Positions 9,347 through 18,785 of a DNA stretch of 49,805 nucleotides are shown one piece after another. Made by a program: the position numbers and the translations under genes. The DNA lies in assembly GCF_013177735.1 (NCBI RefSeq), contig NZ_WOEZ01000061.1:1-49805 (forward strand), given 5' to 3'. Source of the DNA: Paraburkholderia elongata (GTDB taxonomy: Bacteria > Pseudomonadota > Gammaproteobacteria > Burkholderiales > Burkholderiaceae). The notes under the pieces were generated by a model. The model was not told the origin of the DNA and did not search any database. It saw only the letters and a program-made list of their open reading frames with translations. Position 1 is the stretch's first letter; each line of letters begins with the position of its first letter.

Positions 9347-10581
9347 AAATTCTCCATCTGCTTTCCAGCATCGACCCGCGCGCCGGCGGCCCGGTTGAAG
9401 GCGTGCGCCGCAGTGGTGTGGCGATGCAGGACGCCGGGCACGAAATCGAAGTGGCCACCTGCGATGCCCCCGCCGACGCCTACCTCACGGCCTTTCCGTT
9501 TCCGGTCCACGCGTTCGGCCCCGTCAACAGCCGCTACAGCTACAGCGCGCAACTCGCGCCATGGCTCGCCGCCAACGCGAACCGGTTCGACGCGGTCATC
9601 GTGCACGGCTTGTGGCAGTACCACGGCTTTGCGGCATGGAAAGCGCTGCGCAAAAGCGACGTGCCCTACTACGTGTACGTGCACGGCATGCTCGACCCCT
9701 GGTTCAAGCAGGCTTATCCGCTCAAGCATCTGAAGAAGTGGCTGTACTGGCCGTGGGCCGAATACCGGGTGCTGCGCGACGCACGCGCCGTCATCTTTAC
9801 GACCGAAGAAGAGTGCACACGCGCCCGTCAATCGTTCTGGCTATACCGGGCGCATGAGCGGATCGTGCCGTACGGCACGACCGTGCCGCCACACGAAGCC
9901 GCGCCCTTGCGCGAAGCGTTCCTGAACGCGGTGCCCGGCTTACGCGGCAAACGCATCGTGCTGTTTCTCGGCCGCGTGCATGCGAAAAAAGGCTGCGATC
10001 TGCTGATCGACGCGTTCGCGCGCGTCGCCAGCCGCGATCAGTCGCTGCATCTCATGATCGCGGGTCCCGACGAGACCGGCTGGGTGGCCAGTCTGCGCGC
10101 CCAGACTCAGGCGGCCGGCATCGCCCACCGCATCAGTCTGCCGGGCATGCTGCAGGGCGATCTCAAGTGGGGTGCGTTTCATGCAAGCGACGTGTTCGTT
10201 CTGCCCTCGCATCAGGAGAACTTCGGCGTGGCGGTTGCTGAGGCACTCGGCTGCGGACTGCCGGCCCTGATCTCCGACAAGGTCAACGTGTGGCGCGAGA
10301 TCGAAGCGGACGGCGCGGGGATGGTGGCCGCCGACACGATCGACGGTACGGAAAAGAATCTCGTGCGCTGGCTCGAACTCGACGACACCGCTCGCGCCGC
10401 CATGCGCGCTCAGGCGGCCCGCACTTTCGAAGCACGCTTCCGGGTCGAAACCATGGTTAGCGCGTTGACCGCGCTGCTGGAAGCGAAGGGCAGCACCGGC
10501 GAAACGCGTGACAACACGCTCACCACGCTGCGCGGGGCCACTCAACCGAGCACCCAGCCAAGCACTCAACCGAGCCGGTGA
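9343..10581 (+). CDS. GT4 glycosyltransferase with a TQPS repeat tail
   Basis: This 412-residue enzyme begins MKILHLLSSIDPRAGGPVEGVRR, a typical GT4 opening with the GGP loop. It contains VHGLWQYHGFA, YVHGMLDPWFKQAYPLKHLKKWLYW (a pattern common in EPS GT4 enzymes), LFLGRVHAKKGCDLLIDAF, and the donor motif HQENFGVAVAEALGCGLPALIS with the expected E-x7-E. It overlaps the polymerase gene by 4 nt. It should transfer one sugar to the lipid-linked repeat in the cytoplasm. The last ~14 residues are a tandem repeat of TQPS (DNA repeat 10540-10575) and lie beyond the folded domain, so the true functional end is probably near residue 390. Confidence 0.9.
   Translation: MKILHLLSSIDPRAGGPVEGVRRSGVAMQDAGHEIEVATCDAPADAYLTAFPFPVHAFGPVNSRYSYSAQLAPWLAANANRFDAVIVHGLWQYHGFAAWKALRKSDVPYYVYVHGMLDPWFKQAYPLKHLKKWLYWPWAEYRVLRDARAVIFTTEEECTRARQSFWLYRAHERIVPYGTTVPPHEAAPLREAFLNAVPGLRGKRIVLFLGRVHAKKGCDLLIDAFARVASRDQSLHLMIAGPDETGWVASLRAQTQAAGIAHRISLPGMLQGDLKWGAFHASDVFVLPSHQENFGVAVAEALGCGLPALISDKVNVWREIEADGAGMVAADTIDGTEKNLVRWLELDDTARAAMRAQAARTFEARFRVETMVSALTALLEAKGSTGETRDNTLTTLRGATQPSTQPSTQPSR
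10540..10575 (+). repeat. Three tandem 12-bp units encoding TQPS
   Basis: Three in-frame 12-nt units (ACTCAACCGAGC, ACCCAGCCAAGC, ACTCAACCGAGC) lie at the very 3' end of the glycosyltransferase gene, just before the last sense codon and the TGA. The first and third units are identical. The copy number could vary between strains without harm to the enzyme. Confidence 0.85.
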
Positions 10582-10619
10582 AAGCGCGCCGCCTGGCGCG
10601 CACCGTCACCCCTTGTTCT

Positions 10620-12362
10620 TCACGGCTCCTTCATCAGCGGCGTCAAGGTCGAGGCTGCGATCGGCAGGGTTTCGACTTGAGGATGCTGCGTCTGATTCGA
10701 CACCATGGGACCGTTCGCGGCGTCGCCCCGCGTATTGCCGACGATATCCGGGACACCGAGTCGCCGCACCAGATGACCCGCGAGACGTAGCGCAAGCGCA
10801 GCGATCGTGATGGTCGGAAAGTTGGCGCCGACGGTCGGAAACACTGAGCTGCCCGTCACGTAGAGATTGCTCATCCCATGCACCTTGCAATCACGATCGA
10901 CCACGCCTTCACGTGGTGAATCGTGCATGCGCGTGGTGCCCATGTGGTGCCACGTGCCTTCCAGCTTCGCTGGCCAGGGCCGGCCTTCGAGCGGCGCGTC
11001 GAGTTCGACGTCCGCGATACCGGCCATCTGCAACTCCTGCGCGAGCAGCGCGAACGTTTTGTCGAAGGTGCGCTGTACCTGTTCGCCCAGACGCCACGCC
11101 ACCTTCACGCGTGGCATGCCGAACCGGTCCCGCTTTTCCGCCGACAACGTGACCCGGCTATCGGGATCGGGCACGGCTTCGACAATTGCCTGCAAAGTCA
11201 CGTCGGTAATCAGCAACGGCCATTGCAGGAGCCGAGTCAATCCATAGCCCACGGTGTGCAGCGGGTGCGCGATCATTGTGGCGATATCAGTTTTCAGACT
11301 GCGGCCTGGCTGGTCCTTCTGCAGCAGCGCTTCCTTGCAGTGGATCAGCGCCTCGGACCCCGCAGTGCCTTCACCGTACCATCGCGAATAGAGCCACACG
11401 CGCGAATTCAGAAGCTTCTCGCGCTCCATCAGCTCCTGCTTCGGCGCGAACTGTGAGGAGATCTTCGTGCCGTGCGCCGACACTGCGGCATTCTGGTAGT
11501 GATACTTGATGTCATACAGTTTGTTGCGAGCGTTACCCGGACGAAAACGCACTTTCCCGCACATCATCCGCGGATGATCCATGAAGTAGCGGCCCACCAG
11601 ATCGTTGGCATTGCCGAGGCCCGCCGCCTGCACGTTGTTCGAGGCGAGCAGGAGCCGCGCGTTCTCGATGCCGCCCGTGGCCAGCACGAAAATCCTGGCG
11701 GTCACCGTCATCTTGCGCCCACTGATGGTCGCCACCTGAAGCCGCGAAATGGACCTGCCCTGAGCGTCGGCGTCGATGTTCTGGACGTTCGCATACAGAA
11801 ACACGCGCACCCGCGACGAACGCGACAGCTCGTCGCGATAGGCCTTGCCGAAACGCACAGGAGGGCTGAACTGCGCGACGGTATCGCGCATATCGCCGGT
11901 CGCGAGCGGTATGCGGCGGACGTCATGGCGTCCGATCTCGTGCTCCCAGTAGGCAGGGTCGAAATTCTGCGGGCCGAGCTTCAGCAGTTCATGTGTCCGC
12001 GCGTAGTACGGCGCCAGTTCTTCGAATCCGAACGGCCAGCCGCTATGCGGAATCCAGTCGCGCTTCTCGAAGTCCCACGGATCGAGCGGGCGGCACCAGC
12101 CACCCCAGCAGTTGCTGCTGCCGCCGAAGTAACGGCTGCGCGAGCCGTCCGCAAAAGAATAGGGAAGCCCAACGTTCTCACCGCGATAAAGGTCGCGAGT
12201 TTCGTCATCAGGCCCGAAGCCCCCGCTTTCGAGCATGCAGGTTTCGATCCCCGCCTTCGACATTTCCAACGCAAGCGTAATGCCGGCGACACCTCCGCCG
12301 ATGATGCAGACCGCCGTTTCAATAACCGCGTTGTGTTGAACAGTGCGAGTATCGATAAACAT
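10620..12362 (-). CDS. GMC-family FAD-dependent oxidoreductase in the EPS locus
   Basis: This 580-residue flavoprotein has the N-terminal FAD-binding Rossmann motif (CIIGGGVAGITLALEMSKAG, about residues 19-38). Next come the GMC signature around YFGGSSNCWGGWCRPLDPWDF and the FVLATGGIENARLLLAS segment. The C-terminal GMC domain has TWHHMGTTRM, where the His is normally catalytic, and LYVTGSSVFPTVGANFPTIT. GMC enzymes oxidise alcohols and sugars. No signal peptide is present, so it should act in the cytoplasm, perhaps on a nucleotide sugar or lipid-linked sugar. ATG 12360-12362 has GGGGAG close upstream. It is the last gene of the leftward run and lies 228 bp after the WcaF-like gene. The substrate is unknown, and a role in the EPS is inferred from position only. 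Confidence 0.85.
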   Translation of the reverse strand: MFIDTRTVQHNAVIETAVCIIGGGVAGITLALEMSKAGIETCMLESGGFGPDDETRDLYRGENVGLPYSFADGSRSRYFGGSSNCWGGWCRPLDPWDFEKRDWIPHSGWPFGFEELAPYYARTHELLKLGPQNFDPAYWEHEIGRHDVRRIPLATGDMRDTVAQFSPPVRFGKAYRDELSRSSRVRVFLYANVQNIDADAQGRSISRLQVATISGRKMTVTARIFVLATGGIENARLLLASNNVQAAGLGNANDLVGRYFMDHPRMMCGKVRFRPGNARNKLYDIKYHYQNAAVSAHGTKISSQFAPKQELMEREKLLNSRVWLYSRWYGEGTAGSEALIHCKEALLQKDQPGRSLKTDIATMIAHPLHTVGYGLTRLLQWPLLITDVTLQAIVEAVPDPDSRVTLSAEKRDRFGMPRVKVAWRLGEQVQRTFDKTFALLAQELQMAGIADVELDAPLEGRPWPAKLEGTWHHMGTTRMHDSPREGVVDRDCKVHGMSNLYVTGSSVFPTVGANFPTITIAALALRLAGHLVRRLGVPDIVGNTRGDAANGPMVSNQTQHPQVETLPIAASTLTPLMKEP

Positions 12363-12590
12363 CCCTACTCCCCATCTTCTTCATGCATATCTGAGTGCGT
12401 CAATCCGGCTACTCATCCAACCGGGGCTGGCAAGCAAACCACGCACACGTCGTTGCCAAACACATCATCGGCATTGCCGCGGCGTCGATCAAAGGCATCG
12501 ATCGACAATCCCATTGCGGCCGCCGCCATTCCGGCTTGTCAACGACCTGGCCTCCTCAGCGTATAAACGCTGCGGTTCTCTGTCTGTACT

Positions 12591-13211
12591 TCAGATCACG
12601 GAATCGAAACGATTCCGGATAAAACGGCATGGATTGCCGCCATACACGCCCTCTGGATCGAGCGAGCGATGCACGACGGACAACGGCGTCACCACGGCCG
12701 ACCGCCCGATCGTCACGCCCATCTGCACAACACATTTCGACGTGATCCAGACGCCGTCCTCGATGACGATCGGCGCCACGCGCAGATCCATCGTGGTGCT
12801 CATGTCGTGAGAGCCGGCGCTCAGAAACGTACCCTGAGAAATACACACATTCGATCCGATGCGGATCAGCGCCTGGTTGTAGATCCAGACGTCGATGCCG
12901 AACCAGCAGTTGTTGCCCACCTCCAGATTCCACGGCGACTTCACACGCAATGGATGCACGAAGCGGCAACCTGTGCCGATCTTCGCGCCGAACAGGCGTA
13001 ACAGCGCAACCCGGACCGATGAGAGAGGTAGCAGCTTGTTGTTGATCACGCAGGCTTCAACGACAAACCAGATGAACTCGATCAGGGCGCCGCGCTTTGC
13101 GCGATAGTTTCCCTTTCCAGCCAGACTCAGATCGATGACGCGGCCGTCCTCGCGCGCGCCTTCGGCTTCCGGCACACGCCCGATCTGCGGATCGTCGGCA
13201 ACGTTACCCAT
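12591..13211 (-). CDS. wcaF: WcaF-like colanic-acid-type acetyltransferase
   Basis: This 206-residue left-handed beta-helix (hexapeptide repeat) acetyltransferase should move acetyl from acetyl-CoA onto a cytoplasmic sugar of the EPS repeat. WcaF-type landmarks include DLSLAGKGNYRAKRG, EFIWFVVEACVIN, PLSSVRVALLRLFGAKIG, then hexapeptide coils (IGTGCRF, VGNNCWFG, IRIGSNVCISQGTFLSAGSHD with the likely catalytic His, VIEDGVWITSKCVV), ending in GVYGGNPCRFIRNR. ATG 13209-13211 is preferred over the frame start at 13229 because GGAG lies 7 nt upstream. The gene is divergent from the exported protein at 13388 and upstream of the GMC gene on the same strand. The acetylated sugar is unknown. Confidence 0.9.
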   Translation of the reverse strand: MGNVADDPQIGRVPEAEGAREDGRVIDLSLAGKGNYRAKRGALIEFIWFVVEACVINNKLLPLSSVRVALLRLFGAKIGTGCRFVHPLRVKSPWNLEVGNNCWFGIDVWIYNQALIRIGSNVCISQGTFLSAGSHDMSTTMDLRVAPIVIEDGVWITSKCVVQMGVTIGRSAVVTPLSVVHRSLDPEGVYGGNPCRFIRNRFDSVI

Positions 13212-13387
13212 CAGTTTTCTCCGGACCACGAACGCGAATCAACATACCCGTGCATCACGTCTACATTATGTTGCGACTCCTTACTGAACCCGGCTTCATG
13301 GCCGTCCGGGCAAGCGTTTTGGCGGCTACACGCGGACCAGTTGGCGCACGATTGCTTTATTGCGACTGCATCTCCCTGGGGCCCACG

Positions 13388-13909
13388 ATGACCGTCTCGC
13401 TTCGGCACACAACTCCCTCCCTGCTTCTCGCGATTGCCATCACCATCACCATCGCCACCTATGCCGCACCGGCGCTCGCGCAGAACGCGGCACCCGCGCC
13501 CGCTGCGCCAGCCCTTGCCGCTACGGCTGCGACGAGCTACGGCACGCCCACCCCAGCACCGCGTGTCAACCCGGGCGCTGCGCATCGCAACAGCGAAGCA
13601 CAATTGCTCGGCGCCCCGCGCGAATACGGCTCGCCAGACGGGCAACAAGGCAATACCGTCGACGCCCAGCAGGCCGCGCTGCTCGACGAACAACGCATGA
13701 CGGTGTTGGGCGGGCAAGGCGGCCAGCCGGCGGTGGGCAAAGGCCAGCGCAACAAGGCGCCGGCCGCCGCCAACGGCAAGGTGCGTGTGGCCGGCCAGCC
13801 AGGCGGTCCGAATGCGGCCGACCGCCTGATGCCCGAAGGCGCCGCGAAAACCACTTACGCCGATCCGTACGATCCGGGCAAGCACGCCGTCTACAAGTCC
13901 CCGTGGTGA
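13388..13909 (+). CDS. Exported Ala/Gly/Gln-rich hypothetical protein
   Basis: The predicted protein has 173 residues. From ATG 13388 it has a clear signal peptide (hydrophobic LLLAIAITITIATYA, cleavage after APALA), then an Ala/Pro-rich mature start and a compositionally biased body with QLLGAPREYGSPDG, MTVLGGQGGQP and a C-terminal TTYADPYDPGKHAVYKSPW. The open frame begins at 13250, but the extra 46 residues include Cys and Arg and would hide the signal peptide. No enzyme or binding domain is recognised. The end 'YxDPYxPGKHxVYKSPW' looks like a fixed motif. The gene is the only non-enzymatic protein inside the EPS locus and lies on the opposite strand to its neighbours, so its link to EPS is uncertain. 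Confidence 0.7.
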   Translation: MTVSLRHTTPSLLLAIAITITIATYAAPALAQNAAPAPAAPALAATAATSYGTPTPAPRVNPGAAHRNSEAQLLGAPREYGSPDGQQGNTVDAQQAALLDEQRMTVLGGQGGQPAVGKGQRNKAPAAANGKVRVAGQPGGPNAADRLMPEGAAKTTYADPYDPGKHAVYKSPW

Positions 13910-13927
13910 TATCGCATTCATGAGGTG

Positions 13928-13955
13928 GCCGCGTGCCGGATCAATCCGGCGCGGC
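13928..13955. terminator. Hairpin between convergent genes, overlapping the wcaI stop
   Basis: GCCGCG-TG-CCGGAT-CA-ATCCGG-CGCGGC forms a two-part stem (outer 6 bp, 2-nt bulge, inner 5-6 bp). It follows the plus-strand gene ending at 13909, and the minus-strand wcaI-like stop codon (13941-13943) lies in its loop. It has no real T-run on the plus side (TTCCTCC), so it is a weak candidate terminator. Confidence 0.4.
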
Positions 13956-15290
13956 TTCCTCCGTTGTAGCCGGCTTGTGCCGCCGGGCCGCAGCGGATGA
14001 GGATCTCGGGCCACCGAAATACGGTGCATCCACTTTCGCGCGCTTGCCACGTGACTTGCCAACCAGCGTCTTGCGAACCAGCATTGCGAGCCGCTCTTCG
14101 AAGGTGCCGATCGTCGACTCCGGCGATAGCGCGCGCTCCGCAAAATGGCGTGCGGCCTTGCCGAGCGCCGCGCGGCGCTCAGGATCGCTCGCCAATACCG
14201 TGATTGCCGCCGCCAAAGCCTTGACGTTGTCCGGCGGCACGACCACGCCGCGCGGCGACACCGCGTCGTAGAGACCCGTGCCACGCCGCGCCATGGCCAC
14301 CACCGCGCGCCCGCTTGCGAACATGCCGGTGAGCTTTGAAGGCATCACCAGATCAGCAGCATCGCCGCGTTGCGGCAACACGTGAATGTCGGCGAGGTTG
14401 AGCAGTTCATTCAGGCGCTCGGTCGGTTGCAGCGGAATGAAAACGCAGTTTGTCAATTTGGCGCAGCGCTCGAGCAAACCCTCTTTCGCAGCACCGCTGC
14501 CGCAGAACACGAAGGTGACATCGGCACGCGCCGCAAGCGATGCCGCCGCATCGGCGAGCGTTTCGATACCCTGCTTCGCGCCCATGTTGCCCGAGTACAG
14601 CACCACCTTCTGGTCAACCGGAATGCCCAGCAGACGCCGGTAGTCGCTCGCGCGCGCAAGCGGAAAGATGGTCGACACATCGACCCAATTGGGCAGGCAC
14701 ACAACTCGCGAAGGCTCGACACCCTTGAGCACGACGCGCGAACTCATCTGCGGCGTAATCGACGACACGGTATCGAAGCGCCGCAGCAGCGTGCTTTCGA
14801 TCCAGCGTGCCACGCGGGCTGCGCGCGAGCTTTTCAGAAGACCCAGATCGAACGCTGCATCGACCTCGAAGTCCTGAATATGCGCCCACGCATTTGCGTT
14901 CGTGAGACGCGCGAGCGCCAGCGTAGCCGGCGCGCACATCAGGGTCGGCGCGATCAGCATCACCGTATCGGGGCGCCACAGCGCCTGCCGTGCGAGCAGC
15001 GGCAACGAACTCGCCGCGAAGCTTGCCAGATGCAGCATCCGCTTCAGGCCGCTGGGACGCGCCGGCACCCACAGCGGCGCGCGCCAGATCGTCACGCCGT
15101 CGCGCATCTCGTGCTGATACCGCCAGGACACATAGCCAGCAGCAACGTGCCACTCCGGGTAATAAGGCGGCGCGCACACCACGCGAACCTCGTGGCCACG
15201 GCTGGCCAGAAGCACCGCCATTTCCGCCGTGTACTTGCCCACTCCCGTCAGTTCAGGCGCGTAGTTGAGGCCGTAGATCAGAATCTTCAT
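13941..15290 (-). CDS. wcaI: WcaI-like glycosyltransferase
   Basis: This 449-residue GT4 enzyme belongs to the colanic-acid WcaI group. The opening MKILIYGLNYAPELTGVGKYT, followed by VVCAPPYYPEWHVA, WRAPLWVP and AHIQDFEVDAAFDLGLL, is characteristic of that group. The donor half has VVLYSGNMGAKQGIETL, FVFCGSGAAKEGL, LPSK-like VMPSKLTGMFASGRAVVA and GVVVPPDN. In E. coli colanic acid, WcaI is proposed to transfer fucose, which would match the gmd-fcl pair nearby. A basic/Ala-rich tail of about 35 residues follows the domain. The Shine-Dalgarno is weak, and 55 bp separate the gene from the upstream glycosyltransferase. It belongs to the leftward EPS transcript. Confidence 0.9.
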   Translation of the reverse strand: MKILIYGLNYAPELTGVGKYTAEMAVLLASRGHEVRVVCAPPYYPEWHVAAGYVSWRYQHEMRDGVTIWRAPLWVPARPSGLKRMLHLASFAASSLPLLARQALWRPDTVMLIAPTLMCAPATLALARLTNANAWAHIQDFEVDAAFDLGLLKSSRAARVARWIESTLLRRFDTVSSITPQMSSRVVLKGVEPSRVVCLPNWVDVSTIFPLARASDYRRLLGIPVDQKVVLYSGNMGAKQGIETLADAAASLAARADVTFVFCGSGAAKEGLLERCAKLTNCVFIPLQPTERLNELLNLADIHVLPQRGDAADLVMPSKLTGMFASGRAVVAMARRGTGLYDAVSPRGVVVPPDNVKALAAAITVLASDPERRAALGKAARHFAERALSPESTIGTFEERLAMLVRKTLVGKSRGKRAKVDAPYFGGPRSSSAAARRHKPATTEEAAPD

Positions 15291-15345
15291 TGTGACTGCC
15301 AGAACGTATTAGGGCTTCGCATGTGCGACGGCGCCGAACGGCGCG

Positions 15346-16488
15346 TCAGTCGCTCAGCATCAGTGCGCAGCCACGAGCGATATTGGCGGCGGCAGAAGGC
15401 GGATCGAAACGGCGAATCACATCCATGCAACGGCGCGCCGTGCCGCCGGCGTCGGCGAAAGCTTCCATCGCCTTGAGCATCGTGCGCTGCAGTCCGGCGA
15501 CGTCGCCCGCCGTGAATGCATAGCCGCTTACGCCGTCGATCACCAGTTCCGGCACACAGCCGCAACTCTCGCTGACCACCGCCGGGCAGCCATGCGCGAG
15601 CGCCTCGTTGACAACGAGTCCCCACGGCTCGCTGTAGCTCGGCAGCACCATGCAGGTCGCGCCGTAGTATTCACGGGTGAGCGGCTCGTCCTGCAAACTG
15701 CCGGCGAAGGTCACCGCGTCGCCCAATTCGAGGTCAGCCACCTTCGCGTGCAGCACGTCCGCCATCGGCCCCGTGCCGACAATGCGCAACTTCGCCGCTG
15801 GAATACGGCGCCGCAGGCCGGCGAACGCCTCGATCAGCGTGCCGATGCCCTTCTCTTCCGAGAGACGGCCCACGTACAGAAACACCGGCGGATTGCCGGC
15901 ACGCGCGGCGACCCGCTCGACCAGCGCGCGCTCGGGCGAAAACGATCCAGGCATGGCGGCGGCCTGACACGGCACGAATATCTTGTCGCCCTTCGCGCCG
16001 AGTGATAGCAGATACTCGCGGCTACGTTCGCCGAAACCGAAATAGCCGTCGCAGAGCGCGAAGAACAGGCGCTTCGGAATCGACGTCAGCAACTTCTTGG
16101 GCCGATCGCGCGCGGTCGAATCGCAGAACACCGCGCGCCGCTTGCCGGTCACAATGCACGCCGCCAGCATCGCCCAGTATTCGGGACGGTGGTAGCCCGG
16201 CAGAACGATCAGATCCGACTTGGTCCGCAGCACTTCCCAGGTGAGCCGCGCGATCATCTTCAGCGTCGGCACATCTTCGTAGCAACCGTCGAACAGCTTC
16301 TGCATCGGATAGCGATGGTACGAATAGTCGACATCCGAAAAGCCGACACGGTCGTGCTCGGTATCCGCAATCTGCACCATCGAGTAGCGAATCGCTCCGG
16401 ATGACGAAATGTTATGCAAGGCGGAAAACACGACACCTTTGTGGCGCGACCACACGACGTTGTGGAAGATCGTGACTGACGCTGTCAT
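15346..16488 (-). CDS. GT4 glycosyltransferase of the EPS locus
   Basis: This 380-residue protein starts MTASVTIFHNVVWSRHKGVVFS, with GAGGAG upstream of ATG 16486-16488. The frame is open to 16590, but the extra residues carry no fold. The N-terminal domain has IVLPGYHRPEYWAMLAACI and SLGAKGDKIFVPCQAA. The C-terminal domain is a textbook GT4 donor half: FLYVGRLSEEKGIGTLIEAF, RIVGTGPMADVL, VTFAGSLQ, VLPSYSEPWGLVVNEALAHG (E-x7-E) and VSESCGCVPELV. It should add one sugar to the repeat unit. It lies between fcl and the wcaI-like gene on the same strand. The donor is unknown. Confidence 0.9.
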   Translation of the reverse strand: MTASVTIFHNVVWSRHKGVVFSALHNISSSGAIRYSMVQIADTEHDRVGFSDVDYSYHRYPMQKLFDGCYEDVPTLKMIARLTWEVLRTKSDLIVLPGYHRPEYWAMLAACIVTGKRRAVFCDSTARDRPKKLLTSIPKRLFFALCDGYFGFGERSREYLLSLGAKGDKIFVPCQAAAMPGSFSPERALVERVAARAGNPPVFLYVGRLSEEKGIGTLIEAFAGLRRRIPAAKLRIVGTGPMADVLHAKVADLELGDAVTFAGSLQDEPLTREYYGATCMVLPSYSEPWGLVVNEALAHGCPAVVSESCGCVPELVIDGVSGYAFTAGDVAGLQRTMLKAMEAFADAGGTARRCMDVIRRFDPPSAAANIARGCALMLSD

Positions 16489-16601
16489 TTTTATGCCACT
16501 CCTCGAAAATCGTCCCTGTGTGCGTTGCACGCTATGCGCGCGAAACGCCCCACGCGTTCCCTCGATTCCGGAACCGCGCTCAACGGCCATCCAGTGCGCG
16601 C

Positions 16602-17561
16602 CTATGCCTGCATGGCGGCGACGGAGGTCAAGCCAGCGTGCAATTCAACGAATTCCCGATACGTGGACGCGATGCCCTCCTCAAGGCCAATGGTCGCGTG
16701 CCAGCCCATTTGCGTGAGCCGCGATACGTCGAGCAGCTTGCGCGGCGTGCCGTCGGGTTTGGACGCGTCGAACACGAGTTCACCCTCGAAGCCGACCACC
16801 TTGCAGATGCATTCGGCCAGCTCGCGAATCGACAGGTCCTCACCCACCCCGACGTTGAACAGGCCTTCCGTCACGTTGTGCTCGAGCACGAAGAGCGTCG
16901 CCTCGGCGAGATCGTCGACATGCAGAAACTCGCGGCGCGGCGTGCCCGAGCCCCACACCGTCAGGGTCGCGGAGCCGTTCACCTTTGCTTCGTGCGCCTT
17001 CCTCAGCAAAGCCGGCAAGACATGGCTGCTGTTCAGGTCGTAGTTGTCGTTAGGGCCGTACAAATTGGTCGGCATCAACGAGACATACTGCGTGTTGTAT
17101 TCACGGTTGTACGCCTCGCACAGCTTGAGCCCGGCGATCTTCGCGATAGCGTAGGCGTCGTTGGTCGGCTCGAGCGGCGAGCTCAGCAGATACTCCTCGC
17201 GGATCGGCTGCGGACATTGCTTCGGATAGATGCACGACGAACCGAAAAACACCAGCCGCTCCACCTGCGCGCGATACGCGGCATGGATCACGTTGGTTTC
17301 GATCACCAGGTTGTCGTAGATGAACTCACCCGGCCGCGACGCATTGGCAAGAATGCCGCCCACCCGCGCAGCCGCGAGCAGCACCACGTCGATCTTTTCC
17401 CGCTCGAAGAAACCGTTCACGGCAGCCTGATCCGTGAGGTCGAGCTCCGCCCTCGAACGTGTGACGACGTTGTGGTAACCCTCGGCATAGAGCCGCCGGA
17501 CCAGCGCGGAGCCGACCATGCCACGGTGGCCCGCGACGAAGATGCGTGCTTGTTTGTTCAT
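16602..17561 (-). CDS. fcl: GDP-L-fucose synthase (GDP-4-keto-6-deoxymannose epimerase/reductase)
   Basis: This 319-residue SDR-type epimerase/reductase converts GDP-4-keto-6-deoxy-D-mannose to GDP-L-fucose with NADPH. Visible landmarks are the nucleotide-binding [14 protein letters not shown] (about residues 11-24), [26 protein letters not shown] with the catalytic Ser/Cys region, and YAIAK (the YxxxK pair). Others are [29 protein letters not shown] and a C-terminal DGTPRKLLD. All these are typical of Fcl/WcaG, and the length is normal. It lies 5 bp after gmd, the enzyme of the preceding step, so the two are certainly co-transcribed. The start ATG has only a weak Shine-Dalgarno, as expected for a coupled gene. 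Confidence 0.96.
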   Translation of the reverse strand: MNKQARIFVAGHRGMVGSALVRRLYAEGYHNVVTRSRAELDLTDQAAVNGFFEREKIDVVLLAAARVGGILANASRPGEFIYDNLVIETNVIHAAYRAQVERLVFFGSSCIYPKQCPQPIREEYLLSSPLEPTNDAYAIAKIAGLKLCEAYNREYNTQYVSLMPTNLYGPNDNYDLNSSHVLPALLRKAHEAKVNGSATLTVWGSGTPRREFLHVDDLAEATLFVLEHNVTEGLFNVGVGEDLSIRELAECICKVVGFEGELVFDASKPDGTPRKLLDVSRLTQMGWHATIGLEEGIASTYREFVELHAGLTSVAAMQA

Positions 17562-17566
17562 CGCCG

Positions 17567-18685
17567 TTACTCGTGATGTTCCAGCGCCGTGAAACCGGCC
17601 AGCGTGACAAGCGCGTCACGTCTCGCAATCTGATAGTCCGCCCGCACCATTTCCTTGACGAGAGAGGCGAACGACGTCGTCGGTCGCCAGCCGAGCTGCG
17701 CGTGGGCTTTCGACGGATCGCCCAACAGCGTCTCGACTTCGGCAGGCCGGAAGTAGCGCGGATCGACACGCACGATCACATCGCCGGGCGACATCTTGAT
17801 TTCGCGCCCTTCCACCTTCTCGACGATGCCAACTTCATCCACGCCCGTGCCTTCGAAACGCACCGTGACACCCAGCTCAGCGGCGGCATGCTGCAGGAAC
17901 TCACGTACGCTGTACTGCACGCCGGTGGCGATGACGTAGTCCTCCGGCTGCTCCTGTTGCAGCATGCGCCATTGCATCTCCACGTAGTCGCGCGCATGGC
18001 CCCAGTCGCGCAACGCCGACAGATTGCCGAGATACAAGGTCTTCTGCATGCCCACCGCGATGCGCGCCACGGCGCGCGTGATCTTGCGCGTCACGAAGGT
18101 CTCGCCGCGCACCGGCGATTCGTGGTTGAACAGAATCCCGTTGCAGGCATAGAGTCCGTACGCCTCGCGGTAATTAACCGTGGTCCAGTATGCAAACAGC
18201 TTGGCGACCGCATACGGGCTGCGCGGATAGAACGGCGTGGTCTCGGACTGCGGCACCTGTTGCACGAGGCCGTACAGCTCCGAGGTGGAAGCCTGATAAA
18301 AGCGCGTCTTGTGCTGAAGCCCAAGAATCCGGACCGCTTCGAGAATCCGTAGGGCGCCAAGGCCGTCTGCATTAGCCGTGTATTCCGGCTCCTCGAACGA
18401 GACCGCCACGTGGCTCTGCGCCGCGAGGTTATAGATCTCGTCCGGCTCCACGCGCTGGATCACGCGCAGGATGCTGGTCGAGTCGGTCAGGTCGGCGTGA
18501 TGCAGAAAAAGCCGCTGATCCGGATCGTGCGGGTCGCGATAGAGATGATCGATCCGGTCTGTATTGAACAGCGATGACCTGCGTTTGATGCCATGTACGT
18601 CGTAATCCTTGCTGAGCAGCAGCTCGGCAAGGTAGGACCCGTCCTGTCCAGTGATGCCGGTAATCAGCGCGACCTTGCGTTTCAT
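17567..18685 (-). CDS. gmd: GDP-mannose 4,6-dehydratase
   Basis: This 372-residue enzyme makes GDP-4-keto-6-deoxy-D-mannose from GDP-mannose, the first step to GDP-L-fucose. It starts [21 protein letters not shown], with the Rossmann motif, and continues with [49 protein letters not shown] (catalytic Thr/Glu region) and [10 protein letters not shown] with the YxxxK pair. [19 protein letters not shown] and [20 protein letters not shown] complete an almost textbook Gmd. ATG 18683-18685 has GAGGGGGA upstream, so the 29 extra upstream codons are not used. It lies between wzc and fcl in the leftward transcript. GDP-mannose comes from ManC at the head of the same run. Confidence 0.97.
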   Translation of the reverse strand: MKRKVALITGITGQDGSYLAELLLSKDYDVHGIKRRSSLFNTDRIDHLYRDPHDPDQRLFLHHADLTDSTSILRVIQRVEPDEIYNLAAQSHVAVSFEEPEYTANADGLGALRILEAVRILGLQHKTRFYQASTSELYGLVQQVPQSETTPFYPRSPYAVAKLFAYWTTVNYREAYGLYACNGILFNHESPVRGETFVTRKITRAVARIAVGMQKTLYLGNLSALRDWGHARDYVEMQWRMLQQEQPEDYVIATGVQYSVREFLQHAAAELGVTVRFEGTGVDEVGIVEKVEGREIKMSPGDVIVRVDPRYFRPAEVETLLGDPSKAHAQLGWRPTTSFASLVKEMVRADYQIARRDALVTLAGFTALEHHE

Positions 18686-18785
18686 GAAGCTATCCCCCTC
18701 GTTGAACGTTGCGATGCTGGTGCAACGGCACGATCGAGTGACTGGCCCCCGTGATGGAGGCCGCCGCTGCATAAACCCTCAACCC

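Noticed and set aside
10584..10601. Perfect stem GCGCGCC-GCCT-GGCGCGC between two convergent genes
   Set aside because: No T-run follows on either strand, and such GC stems arise often in this DNA.
11472..12566. 364-codon open frame on the plus strand
   Set aside because: Antisense to the GMC oxidoreductase. Arg/His-rich shadow.
13211..14284. 357-codon open frame on the minus strand
   Set aside because: Overlaps the wcaI-like gene end and the exported protein in other frames. Arg/Trp/Ser-rich with no domain.
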